Origin: an uncultured Saprospiraceae bacterium
GTDB taxonomy: Bacteria > Bacteroidota > Bacteroidia > Chitinophagales > Saprospiraceae
Assembly (NCBI GenBank): GCA_937951615.1
Contig: CALFBH010000017.1
Coordinates: forward strand, 21,316 to 85,315
Reading direction: 5' to 3'
Length of the DNA: 64,000 nucleotides
Positions 33,868 through 40,647 of this stretch are shown here, in pieces (the stretch's first letter is position 1; every line of letters starts with the position of its first letter). A model generated the notes under the pieces. That model saw nothing but the letters and a program-made list of their open reading frames with translations, made no database searches and was not told the DNA's origin. A program made the translations under genes and the position numbers.

Positions 33868-34583
33868 CCAGTCCTACACTTACTCAAAAAGCCTTGGCAC
33901 TTGGGGTCCACCTATTTACCTCTACTGGCGTTATTGCTGCATTTATGGCGATACGTGCGATCAGCGAAGGCGTATTGAATTGGCAGCGGGAAGCCATGTT
34001 TTGGCTCGTTGTTGCGCTGATTATTGATGGGGTGGATGGTGCGCTGGCGCGGGCTGCGAGGGCCAAGGAAGTGCTGCCCGGCTGGGATGGTAGGGCAATT
34101 GACTATGTGATTGATTTTCTGACGTATGCCGTCATTCCTGCTTTCTTTTTGTACAAAGCGAGCGTCTTGCCGGAGGGCTTAGTACTGGGCAGTGTTTTTG
34201 CTATTTTACTGACCTCCGCGATGTATTATGGGAAAATGGGCATGGTGTCGGACGACTTGTATTTTGTGGGCTTTCCAGTGATGTGGAATATGGTGGTTTA
34301 CTACATTATCTTTGTGGGAAGCTTTAGTCCCTGGATAAATTTCGCGCTGGTGATTTTCTTTTGCATCATGCACTTTGTACCATTAAAATATGTGTATCCC
34401 AGCAGAACAAAACATTTCAAATGGCTGAATATTGCCAATACCGCTTTTTTCCTTATCGTAAATTTATTGATTGTCTATTTATACCCAGAAAAAAATACAG
34501 TGCTGACGGTGATAGCTTTCCTCTCTTTGGGGTATTATGCTTTTATTACGGTGTATGCTTCTTTTATGATGGAGGAGGAGTGA
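33864..34583 (+). CDS. pcs: Phosphatidylcholine synthase (CDP-alcohol phosphatidyltransferase)
   Basis: 239 residues, eight or so membrane helices. It condenses CDP-diacylglycerol with choline to phosphatidylcholine in the inner membrane. The CDP-alcohol phosphotransferase motif is present in the longer-spaced form of Pcs: Asp58-Gly59, Ala62-Arg63, then twelve residues to Gly76, Asp80 and Asp84 (DGALARAAR...GRAIDYVIDF). The stretch KEVLPGWDG is also typical of Pcs. I place the start at the ATG overlapping the previous stop (ATGA) rather than at an upstream TTG. Together with the divergent choline symporter it forms a likely choline-to-phosphatidylcholine route. A large hairpin follows the gene. 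Confidence 0.85.
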   Translation: MTSPTLTQKALALGVHLFTSTGVIAAFMAIRAISEGVLNWQREAMFWLVVALIIDGVDGALARAARAKEVLPGWDGRAIDYVIDFLTYAVIPAFFLYKASVLPEGLVLGSVFAILLTSAMYYGKMGMVSDDLYFVGFPVMWNMVVYYIIFVGSFSPWINFALVIFFCIMHFVPLKYVYPSRTKHFKWLNIANTAFFLIVNLLIVYLYPEKNTVLTVIAFLSLGYYAFITVYASFMMEEE

Positions 34584-34655
34584 GTGTTGAGGTGTTGATG
34601 TATTGGAGTGTTGTCGTATTTACATCAACACTCCAACACACCAACACCTCAACAC
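34584..34655. terminator. 30-bp inverted repeat between convergent pcs and batE
   Basis: The arms at 34584-34613 (GTGTTGAGGTGTTGATGTAT...) and 34626-34655 (...CCAACACCTCAACAC) match at 28 of 30 positions, with both mismatches allowing G-U pairs on one strand, around a 12-base loop. There is no long T run, but the size and position between two convergent stop codons suit a bidirectional transcript end. Confidence 0.7.
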
Positions 34656-34657
34656 AT

Positions 34658-35410
34658 CTATATGACCTCAAAAACGCCATCCGGCAACCAGCCCTGTTCG
34701 CCATTTGCCAGCCTGACTTTATGCCAGTCGCCAATATTATCCAGCAATTGAATTTTTGTGCCTTCGTGTAGCAAAATAATTTCGGGGCTGTCTTCATCTG
34801 CACCATCTCTTAGCGAGATTTCTTTTTGTAGAATAATCGCATGTCCGCTATTGTTTTCTATTGCCATGCCTTGCCCAGCAAGTAGAAGAGTAAGTAGAAA
34901 TAAACCAAGTCCAGCAAGACCTGCCAGGAAGCCTCGTTTTTTATGTCCTCTTTGCTTCGCCAATAACCAAATAGCAAAGCCACCCAAACTCAGCCACAAC
35001 AACAAGACAGCCAAGCCACCCCAGACACCCGACGAGAGGCTATCGCGAAGCCCACGCCACCAGCGTGCCAGAAAAAATGGCGGTAAGGGCTGCACTAAGT
35101 TTTCTATTCTGACTTGTGCAATGGATAGGTTTTTTTGTGCTGCTTCGTCGTCAGGATTCAGGCGTAGCGTCCGTTCGTATTGGAGAATCGCTTTTCCTAA
35201 CTTGCCCGTTTTGAAATAAGCATTGCCTAGATTATAATAAATTTCTGGCGCGTATTTTCCCTCCGCTAAGATGTTTTCGTATTGTTCAATGGCAAAAGTA
35301 TAATTTGCTTTTTCGTAAGCTTGATTCGCCTGCTCAAATTGAGCATCGGAAGCCTTTGCACTACATGAAAAAACAAAAATGCAAAATGCGCACAGCAAAT
35401 GTTTCGACAT
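34658..35410 (-). CDS. batE: BatE-like TPR/SH3 membrane protein
   Basis: 250 residues when started at the ATG at 35410, which gives a signal peptide (MSKHLLCAFCIFVFSCSAKA). An ATG 78 bases upstream lies inside a repeat and would lose it. TPR units at about 24-95 (ANQAYEKANYTFAIEQYENI, YYNLGNAYFKTGKLGKAILQYERTLRLNPD) precede two membrane helices (about 132-152 and 162-182). The C-terminus is an SH3-like domain (ISLRDGADEDSPEIILLHEGTKI, WHKVRLANGEQGWLP). This is the BatE layout of the Bat aerotolerance set, here separated from batB-batC by 10 kb. Confidence 0.82.
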   Translation of the reverse strand: MSKHLLCAFCIFVFSCSAKASDAQFEQANQAYEKANYTFAIEQYENILAEGKYAPEIYYNLGNAYFKTGKLGKAILQYERTLRLNPDDEAAQKNLSIAQVRIENLVQPLPPFFLARWWRGLRDSLSSGVWGGLAVLLLWLSLGGFAIWLLAKQRGHKKRGFLAGLAGLGLFLLTLLLAGQGMAIENNSGHAIILQKEISLRDGADEDSPEIILLHEGTKIQLLDNIGDWHKVRLANGEQGWLPDGVFEVI

Positions 35411-35436
35411 TTGTTGTGCGCATATAATTTTTTCTA

Positions 35437-35462
35437 TCGACCATCGACTATCGACTATTGAC
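35437..35462. repeat. Single arm of the TCGACCATCGACTATCGAC repeat family
   Basis: 24 of 26 positions match the consensus arm of the inverted element at 28065-28202, and the TTTCTATCGACCAT left flank is shared with the right arm there. It lies just upstream of batE. Confidence 0.7.
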
Positions 35463-35510
35463 CTCATTACTGACTGTTTTATCCCCAATGACTAATCACC
35501 AATTACCAGA

Positions 35511-36074
35511 CTATACCGTCATAATATCTTTCTCTTTCACCTCAAGCATATCGTCCACTTTTTTGGTAAAAGAATCGGTCAGTCTTTGCCCTTTGTCTTC
35601 TTCGCGCTTGCCCAAATCTTCAGGATAACCGTCTTTGACCGCTTTTTTCATAAACTCCATGAAATCGCGACGAGCATTACGGATGCCGACTTTAGCATCT
35701 TCGCCTAGTTTTTTGACTTGTTTGACCAAGTCGCGGCGACGTTCTTCTGTGAGCATAGGCATTACAACACGGATAATCTGTCCGTCGTTTTGTGGTGTAA
35801 CACCAAGATTAGCGGCGAAAATAGATTGCTCAATAGGTGCGAGCATTCCTTTTTCCCAAGGCTGTATGGTTAAGGTACGGGCATCTATTGAACCGACACT
35901 GGCTACTTGTTTGAGTGGCGTTGGTGAGCCATAATAATCTACGAGCAGACCGTCGAACATTGCTGGAGAAGCTTTGCCTGTACGTATTTTAGTGAGTTCG
36001 CGCTGCATGTGTACCACGGTATTTTCCATGTTTTCCTGCGCATCTTCGTAATAGAGATCTATCTCTTCTTGCAT
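35511..36074 (-). CDS. frr: Ribosome recycling factor
   Basis: 187 residues, the standard size. Family motifs: MQRELTKIRTGKASPAMFDGLLVDYYGSPTPLKQVAS (about 23-60), TLTIQPWEKGML (about 67-78), GVTPQNDGQIIRVVMPMLTEERRRDLVKQVKKLGEDAKVGIRNARRD in pieces (about 91-137). With EF-G it splits the post-termination ribosome. In many bacteria frr follows pyrH; here the upstream neighbour on the other strand is unrelated, so it is a single gene. Confidence 0.96.
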   Translation of the reverse strand: MQEEIDLYYEDAQENMENTVVHMQRELTKIRTGKASPAMFDGLLVDYYGSPTPLKQVASVGSIDARTLTIQPWEKGMLAPIEQSIFAANLGVTPQNDGQIIRVVMPMLTEERRRDLVKQVKKLGEDAKVGIRNARRDFMEFMKKAVKDGYPEDLGKREEDKGQRLTDSFTKKVDDMLEVKEKDIMTV

Positions 36075-36255
36075 GTTTTATTCTTTGTTAAATAATAGCT
36101 GCGGATGTCTCCGCCTTTTGTCTAACCTGTTGCAGAGGCTTTTTGTTGTTACAATTATAGGAAAAATATTGGAAAATTTAGACCTCACAGGTTTAAAAAA
36201 CTTAATGGGCATCACAATATACACCAATTTTGGGCTCGTATACATCTATGTTGTT

Positions 36256-36693
36256 ATGAAACATTTACAGTTGATTATATTGGTCTGTTGTCTTGCACTT
36301 TCCTGTTTCGCTCAATCAGTAGAAAGTAGTGAAGAAGTCTATACAATTGTACAGGAGATGCCCCGCTTTCCAGGATGTGAAGATATGGCAGGAAGTGTAG
36401 ATGATAAAAAGAGATGTGCAGAGAAGAAGATGTTGGAATATATTTATAGAAATGTTGAATATCCTTCTGCTTTCAAATACGCATGTAATTTTGAGTCGCT
36501 AACGGCAGTTAGTTTTATTGTTGAGAAAGATGGCTGTCTTAATGGACTGGAAGTTCTTAGAGGACATCCAGCTATAGCCAACGCTTTTCTAAAAATAGTT
36601 AGTGAAATGCCTGTTTGGATACCTGGCAAACATCATGGGCAGGCTGTAGCTGTTCGTTATAATATTCCTTTTAGAATTCGTCTGGAAGAATAA
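36256..36693 (+). CDS. Secreted protein with a TonB C-terminal-like domain
   Basis: 145 residues from the ATG at 36256, which gives a signal peptide (HLQLIILVCCLALSCFAQ). A much earlier in-frame ATG at 36073 would overlap frr and destroy the signal. After QEMPRFPGCEDM (about 33-44), a motif seen in Bacteroidota TonB-like proteins, comes YIYRNVEYPSAFKYACNFE and VSFIVEKDGCLNGLEVLRGHPAIANAFLKIVSEMPVWIPG (about 90-128), the TonB-C fold. There is no N-terminal membrane anchor or Pro-rich linker, so it is unlikely to be a full TonB. It ends before a perfect hairpin. Confidence 0.75.
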   Translation: MKHLQLIILVCCLALSCFAQSVESSEEVYTIVQEMPRFPGCEDMAGSVDDKKRCAEKKMLEYIYRNVEYPSAFKYACNFESLTAVSFIVEKDGCLNGLEVLRGHPAIANAFLKIVSEMPVWIPGKHHGQAVAVRYNIPFRIRLEE

Positions 36694-36708
36694 AGAAAAA
36701 ATCAAACA

Positions 36709-36744
36709 GAATGTAGGGGGAATTTATGAACTCCCCCTACATTC
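36709..36744. terminator. Perfect 13-bp hairpin between convergent TonB-C-like gene and asnS
   Basis: GAATGTAGGGGGA (36709-36721) pairs with TCCCCCTACATTC (36732-36744) around ten bases. On the minus strand it is followed by a T-rich stretch (TGTTTGATTTTTT), so it should terminate asnS; on + a T run follows after about 15 bases. Confidence 0.8.
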
Positions 36745-36762
36745 GATATTTAAATAATTTTT

Positions 36763-38289
36763 TTATGGAAACAGTCTCCCGTATCGTCTTGGAAACGGAA
36801 TAGTCTCTCTCAGGTGATCCAGGTCGCAGCACCAGCGCACGATACGTTCCAGTCCTAAGCCGAAGCCTGAATGAGGCACAGAACCAAAGCGACGCAAATC
36901 AAGGTACCACTCAAACTCCTGCATGGGCAGGTCGTGTTCCTTGATTTTTTTCAACAGCACATCAATGTCGGTTTCCCGCTCTGAGCCACCGATAATTTCT
37001 CCGTAGCCTTCAGGTGCCAGCAAATCTACACCTTTTACGTGATGCGGATCGCCTTCGACTTCCTTCATATAAAAGGCTTTGATTTTAGTCGGCCAGTTAT
37101 AGACCATCACAGGCGCATCAAATACGCGGGTGAGTACCGTTTCATCCGAGCCACCAAAATCTTCTCCGTCTTCAAAGCTTTTTGCAGATTCAATCCATTT
37201 AGGAATGTTGCGTACCTGCTCTTCCATTTCTGCGATTTCTTTGCGCAGCACCACAATCTTAGCTTCACTGAATTTTCGCGCGCCTTTTTTCATGCCCGCT
37301 TTTATTTGTACTTCGCGTTCTGCAATGTCAGCAGTCTTTTCTTCAATACCTTTTTTGGCATTCGCCAAATCTTCTTCCTGCACGGCAATGGCGTTGCGTC
37401 CGTTCACTTCCTGTTCGCCACGTAATATCTTCACGGCTTCTGTATAAGGCACACGCGGAAATTCCTGATTGACCCTAGCCAGTTTTTCTACATCTCGATC
37501 TAGGGCTTCTAGTTCGACCGTACAGTTTTTAATAACACGGTTGATGACATGCTTCATGAATTGCTCAATCAAGTCCATGTTCATTTCATTATCATAAAAT
37601 GCCATTTCGGGCTCAATCATCCAAAACTCAGCAAGGTGACGCGGCGTATCAGATTTCTCGGCACGGAAAGTTGGGCCAAAAGTATAGATCAGCCCTTGCG
37701 CCATCGCCATCGCTTCTCCGTAGAGTTGGCCTGACTGTGAAAGGAAAGCTTCTTCCCCGAAAAAATCTGTAGAAAATAGCGTTGTTGTTCCTTCGCAGGC
37801 ATTGCCCGTAAAGATAGGCGCGTCCATTTGTATAAAATCCCGGCTTTGAAAAAACTCATGAATCCCCATGATGATTTCATTTCGCACACGCATGATTGCC
37901 CACTGACGCTTGGAGCGTAGCCAGAGGTGGCGTTTGTCTGCCAGGAAGCGGACACCATGCTCGCCATGCGTTTTCTTAGCAATCGGATATTCTTTTGCAA
38001 TCTGATAAATGTGAACATTATTGGCCTGCAATTCATATCCGCCAATCTGCCGATCATCCTTGACTACATTTCCCGTAAGGGCAAGAGAACTTTCCAGCGT
38101 AAGTTTTTTGGCTGCTTCAAATTGTTCTTCTCCTACTGCGTCAAGTCCAACCACACATTGCACAAATCCAGTTCCGTCCCGCAAGACGATGAAGAGGTTT
38201 GTTTTGCTTTCGCGAATGTTGGCAACCCAGCCCTTTAATGTAGCTTCCTGCCCCTCCGATTGGGCAATTCTTTTTATATGTTGGTGCAT
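36763..38289 (-). CDS. asnS: Asparaginyl-tRNA synthetase with a coiled-coil insertion
   Basis: 508 residues of a class IIb synthetase. The anticodon-binding OB-fold is at about 15-105 (GWVANIRESKTNLFIVLRDGTG). Motif 1 is near 150-160 (FIQMDAPIFTGNACEG), motif 2 is GPTFRAEKSDTPRHLAEFWMIEPE (about 205-228), and motif 3 is GFGLGLERIVRW near 478-489. Between motifs 2 and 3, residues about 292-370 are a highly charged Lys/Glu/Ala helix (DLANAKKGIEEKTADIAERE and onward) predicted to be a coiled coil, which makes the protein 40 or so residues longer than the usual enzyme. Downstream parts such as GGSDETVL and YGEIIGGSERETD are normal. The gene has no operon partner. Confidence 0.95.
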   Translation of the reverse strand: MHQHIKRIAQSEGQEATLKGWVANIRESKTNLFIVLRDGTGFVQCVVGLDAVGEEQFEAAKKLTLESSLALTGNVVKDDRQIGGYELQANNVHIYQIAKEYPIAKKTHGEHGVRFLADKRHLWLRSKRQWAIMRVRNEIIMGIHEFFQSRDFIQMDAPIFTGNACEGTTTLFSTDFFGEEAFLSQSGQLYGEAMAMAQGLIYTFGPTFRAEKSDTPRHLAEFWMIEPEMAFYDNEMNMDLIEQFMKHVINRVIKNCTVELEALDRDVEKLARVNQEFPRVPYTEAVKILRGEQEVNGRNAIAVQEEDLANAKKGIEEKTADIAEREVQIKAGMKKGARKFSEAKIVVLRKEIAEMEEQVRNIPKWIESAKSFEDGEDFGGSDETVLTRVFDAPVMVYNWPTKIKAFYMKEVEGDPHHVKGVDLLAPEGYGEIIGGSERETDIDVLLKKIKEHDLPMQEFEWYLDLRRFGSVPHSGFGLGLERIVRWCCDLDHLRETIPFPRRYGRLFP

Positions 38290-38486
38290 AAAATTATATT
38301 TCTAATTATATTAATAGTGTACGTTTTCCCCTAAAAAATAGTTCATTTTCGACTTGGGAAGTACTTAGTCCGGAAAAAGTCGCAAGATAATGGTTTTGTT
38401 GGTAAAAAAATGCAAATAAGTTTTTCAGAATTGCTATACTTGCATTGAAATTTACTATCATTCTTTAAATATTAAAACAATACGAC

Positions 38487-38831
38487 ATGGGTAAACTCGA
38501 TGATGTTGTAGCAAAGTTGGAAGCTAACATGAAAGACAAGCTCGGTATCGAGAAGGTCGACACGAAGCTTTTAAGAGCAGCAGCTAAAGCCTGCGGACCA
38601 GCTTTATACAACAAAGACGCCTCTACAGTTTCTTCTGGTGATGCAACCGAATTGGAACGTGTTAAGACAAATTTCCTGATTAAAAAATTGGGATTGAAAG
38701 ACACGCCTAAATTGGACGAAGCCATCAGCGAAGTAGTAGAAACTTTTGGTAAATCTAATCGCAACAAGTACCGCGCGATTTTTTACTACCTCTTGATTAA
38801 AAAGTTCAAGAAAGCGTCTATGTTTAAGTAA
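38487..38831 (+). CDS. DUF2853 protein
   Basis: 114 residues, all helical, rich in Lys. The pattern KLEANMKDKLGIEKVDTKLL, AAAKACGPALYNKDASTVSSGD (about 35-56) and KNFLIKKLGL-like NFLIKKLGLKDTPKLDEAI is that of DUF2853, a small cytoplasmic protein family found in Bacteroidota and proteobacteria without known function. A TATACTTG box at 38435-38442 could be its -7 element. A terminator follows. Confidence 0.85.
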   Translation: MGKLDDVVAKLEANMKDKLGIEKVDTKLLRAAAKACGPALYNKDASTVSSGDATELERVKTNFLIKKLGLKDTPKLDEAISEVVETFGKSNRNKYRAIFYYLLIKKFKKASMFK

Positions 38832-38882
38832 ACATAAGTAATTGACCTTACTATTCAGTTATTTTGAGTACTTATAAGACTT

Positions 38883-38910
38883 AAGCCTGCCTTGCGGTGG
38901 GCTTTTTTAT
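38883..38910 (+). terminator. Intrinsic terminator after the DUF2853 gene
   Basis: AAGCCTGCC and GGTGGGCTT pair (two non-Watson-Crick positions) around TTGC, followed by TTTTTT. Confidence 0.7.
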
Positions 38911-38935
38911 TTATATAAAGATATAGACTTTCTAC

Positions 38936-39478
38936 ATGCAAATTTTAAAAACCCATTATCATCCTGAAATAAAAACGTTAGAAAATAAATCTATTTTCAC
39001 AAGGCTAGCCACTAGGAGTATAGCAATTGAAGATAATAACATTTTACTGCTTTATACTGCACGATATGAAGACTACAGTCTTCCTGGCGGAGGCTTAGAT
39101 TTGGGCGAAGATAAAATCGAAGGGATGATACGAGAACTTCGTGAAGAAACTGGTGCCAAAGATATTAAAAACATAAAGCCCTTTGGTGCTTACGAAGAGT
39201 ACAGACCATGGTATAAGCCAGATTATGACATTCAACACATGATTTCTTATTGCTATACCTGCGAGATTAACAAAGCGCTTGGTACCTCAAACCTGGAGTC
39301 TTACGAAATAAACAATGGCATGAAAGCTATATGGATTAATATTCATGAAGCCATAAAACATAATGAAAACACAATGGCTATAAGCGATAAAAAAGGCATG
39401 TCTATTGAACGGGAAACTTTTTTATTAAAACTTATAGCTGAAAGAATCCTGGACTCCACTTTGACAAAGAGAGATTAA
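38936..39478 (+). CDS. Nudix hydrolase
   Basis: 180 residues. The Nudix box is complete: Gly52, five residues, Glu58, seven residues, then R66-E-L-R-E-E-T-G73, in GGLDLGEDKIEGMIRELREE. Before it, SIAIEDNNILLLYTARYEDYSLPGGG is the usual strand and loop. Nudix enzymes hydrolyse nucleoside diphosphates linked to another moiety; the substrate cannot be told. It is alone on + with an AlkD-like gene 114 bases further on. Confidence 0.9.
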   Translation: MQILKTHYHPEIKTLENKSIFTRLATRSIAIEDNNILLLYTARYEDYSLPGGGLDLGEDKIEGMIRELREETGAKDIKNIKPFGAYEEYRPWYKPDYDIQHMISYCYTCEINKALGTSNLESYEINNGMKAIWINIHEAIKHNENTMAISDKKGMSIERETFLLKLIAERILDSTLTKRD

Positions 39479-39592
39479 AAGTATTAACAGACATCGGAGC
39501 AGAAATTGACATTTATGTACTTGGTCGTGAATAACAAAACAAGACAAGGTCGTTCAGAATCATTTTAAGCGATTAAGTAAAACTCAATAAAA

Positions 39593-40264
39593 ATGGACGC
39601 ATTTATTGATACGCTGGAAACTGAATTGAAGCATAAAGCCAATGCTGAAATCGCTTTGAAGCAAAAAGCCTATATGCGAAATCAGTTTGAGTTTTATGGA
39701 TTAAAAACGGAGGAAAGAAGGGAAATTCAAAAACCGTTTTTAATCAAAGCCTACCTTCCAGATAAAAAAGACTTAGACAACATAGTAAAAATACTTTGGC
39801 AAAAATCACAAAGAGACTACCAACTCTTTGCACAGGAACTTGTATTTAAATATGTAAAACAGTTTGAAAAAAAGGACATCGACTTACTCGAATATATGGT
39901 CAGCCATAAATCCTGGTGGGATACTGTTGATTTCATTGCCTATAAATTAATGGGCGCGTATTTTAAAATGTATCCTGAAGAAAGAAGCGTTTGTGTAGAT
40001 AAATGGCTCAAATCAAAAAACATTTGGCTACAAAGGTCGGCATTATTATTTCAGTTGAAATACAAAAAAGACCTGGACACTCAAATATTGACTTCCTGCA
40101 TCCATGCTTTACTGGGGTCAAAAGAATTTTTCATCAACAAAGCCATCGGCTGGGTATTAAGAGAATACAGCAGAACAAACCCAGAATGGGTGATAGAATT
40201 TGTAAGTCAAACAGCACTAAGTGCATTAAGTAAGAAAGAAGCGCTAAGGTTAATCAAACGATAA
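39593..40264 (+). CDS. AlkD-like DNA alkylation repair protein
   Basis: 223 residues of HEAT-like helical repeats. MRNQFEFYGLKTEERREIQKP (about 28-48), YQLFAQELVFKYVKQFEKKD (about 76-95), and the strongly conserved SHKSWWDTVDFIAYKLMG (about 104-121) and FINKAIGWVLREYSRTNPEWVIEFV (about 182-206) are hallmarks of AlkC/AlkD-type DNA glycosylases, which excise N3- and N7-alkylated purines. The WWDTVD tract contains the aromatic and Asp residues used in catalysis. No other repair gene is near. Confidence 0.9.
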   Translation: MDAFIDTLETELKHKANAEIALKQKAYMRNQFEFYGLKTEERREIQKPFLIKAYLPDKKDLDNIVKILWQKSQRDYQLFAQELVFKYVKQFEKKDIDLLEYMVSHKSWWDTVDFIAYKLMGAYFKMYPEERSVCVDKWLKSKNIWLQRSALLFQLKYKKDLDTQILTSCIHALLGSKEFFINKAIGWVLREYSRTNPEWVIEFVSQTALSALSKKEALRLIKR

Positions 40265-40273
40265 TCAAAGGGA

Positions 40274-40295
40274 GCGGTGAGCAATAGCCCACCGC
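40274..40295. other. Short GC hairpin between convergent gene ends
   Basis: GCGGTG and CACCGC pair around a 10-base loop, within GGGAGCGG...CCGCAGCCCC. There is no T run; possibly a weak transcript end. Confidence 0.35.
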
Positions 40296-40325
40296 AGCCC
40301 CTCTACCAATTGAAAGTCAAAATTT

Positions 40326-40630
40326 CTACTGCTTTAATATTTTTTGAACCGATACCAATCCATTTGCATTATTCACGGCACTAATGAAATACATACCTGC
40401 TGGCAAAGTCGTAATGTCTATTATGATGCTATCGGAAGATGTATTTAAGGTTTGAAAAACAGCACCCGTCACATCAAGAATCTGAATGGTGTAATCTCCC
40501 GTTAATCCTGCGATTTCAAAAGTATTTTTCGTTGGGTTGGGGAATACGGCGATACTGTGAGCATCTAAAAGCAAATTAACTTCCGTTGTGCTTTCTGGCG
40601 AATAAGAGAAACAACGCTTTTGAAAGTATT
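40326..40630 (-). pseudogene. Orphan T9SS type-A sorting domain (3' remnant of a secreted protein gene)
   Basis: The frame encodes about 100 residues, opening after a stop near 40630. It lacks any signal peptide and consists of a short linker (SPESTTEVNLLLDAHS) and a complete type-A sorting domain: IAVFPNPTKNTFEIAG, YTIQILDVTGAVFQTL, LPAGMYFISAVNNANG, VQKILKQ. The only possible start is a TTG at 40574. Sorting domains work only at the end of a secreted cargo, so this looks like the tail of a deleted gene. The break lies about 20 bases before the first GH92 gene on the other strand. Confidence 0.75.
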
Positions 40631-40647
40631 ACTATAAATTTACAGTC

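Noticed and set aside
35411..35488. N-terminal extension of BatE
   Set aside because: It runs through a dispersed intergenic repeat; the ATG at 35410 gives a signal peptide.
36073..36255. N-terminal extension of the TonB-C-like protein
   Set aside because: It overlaps frr and would bury the signal peptide that starts at 36256.
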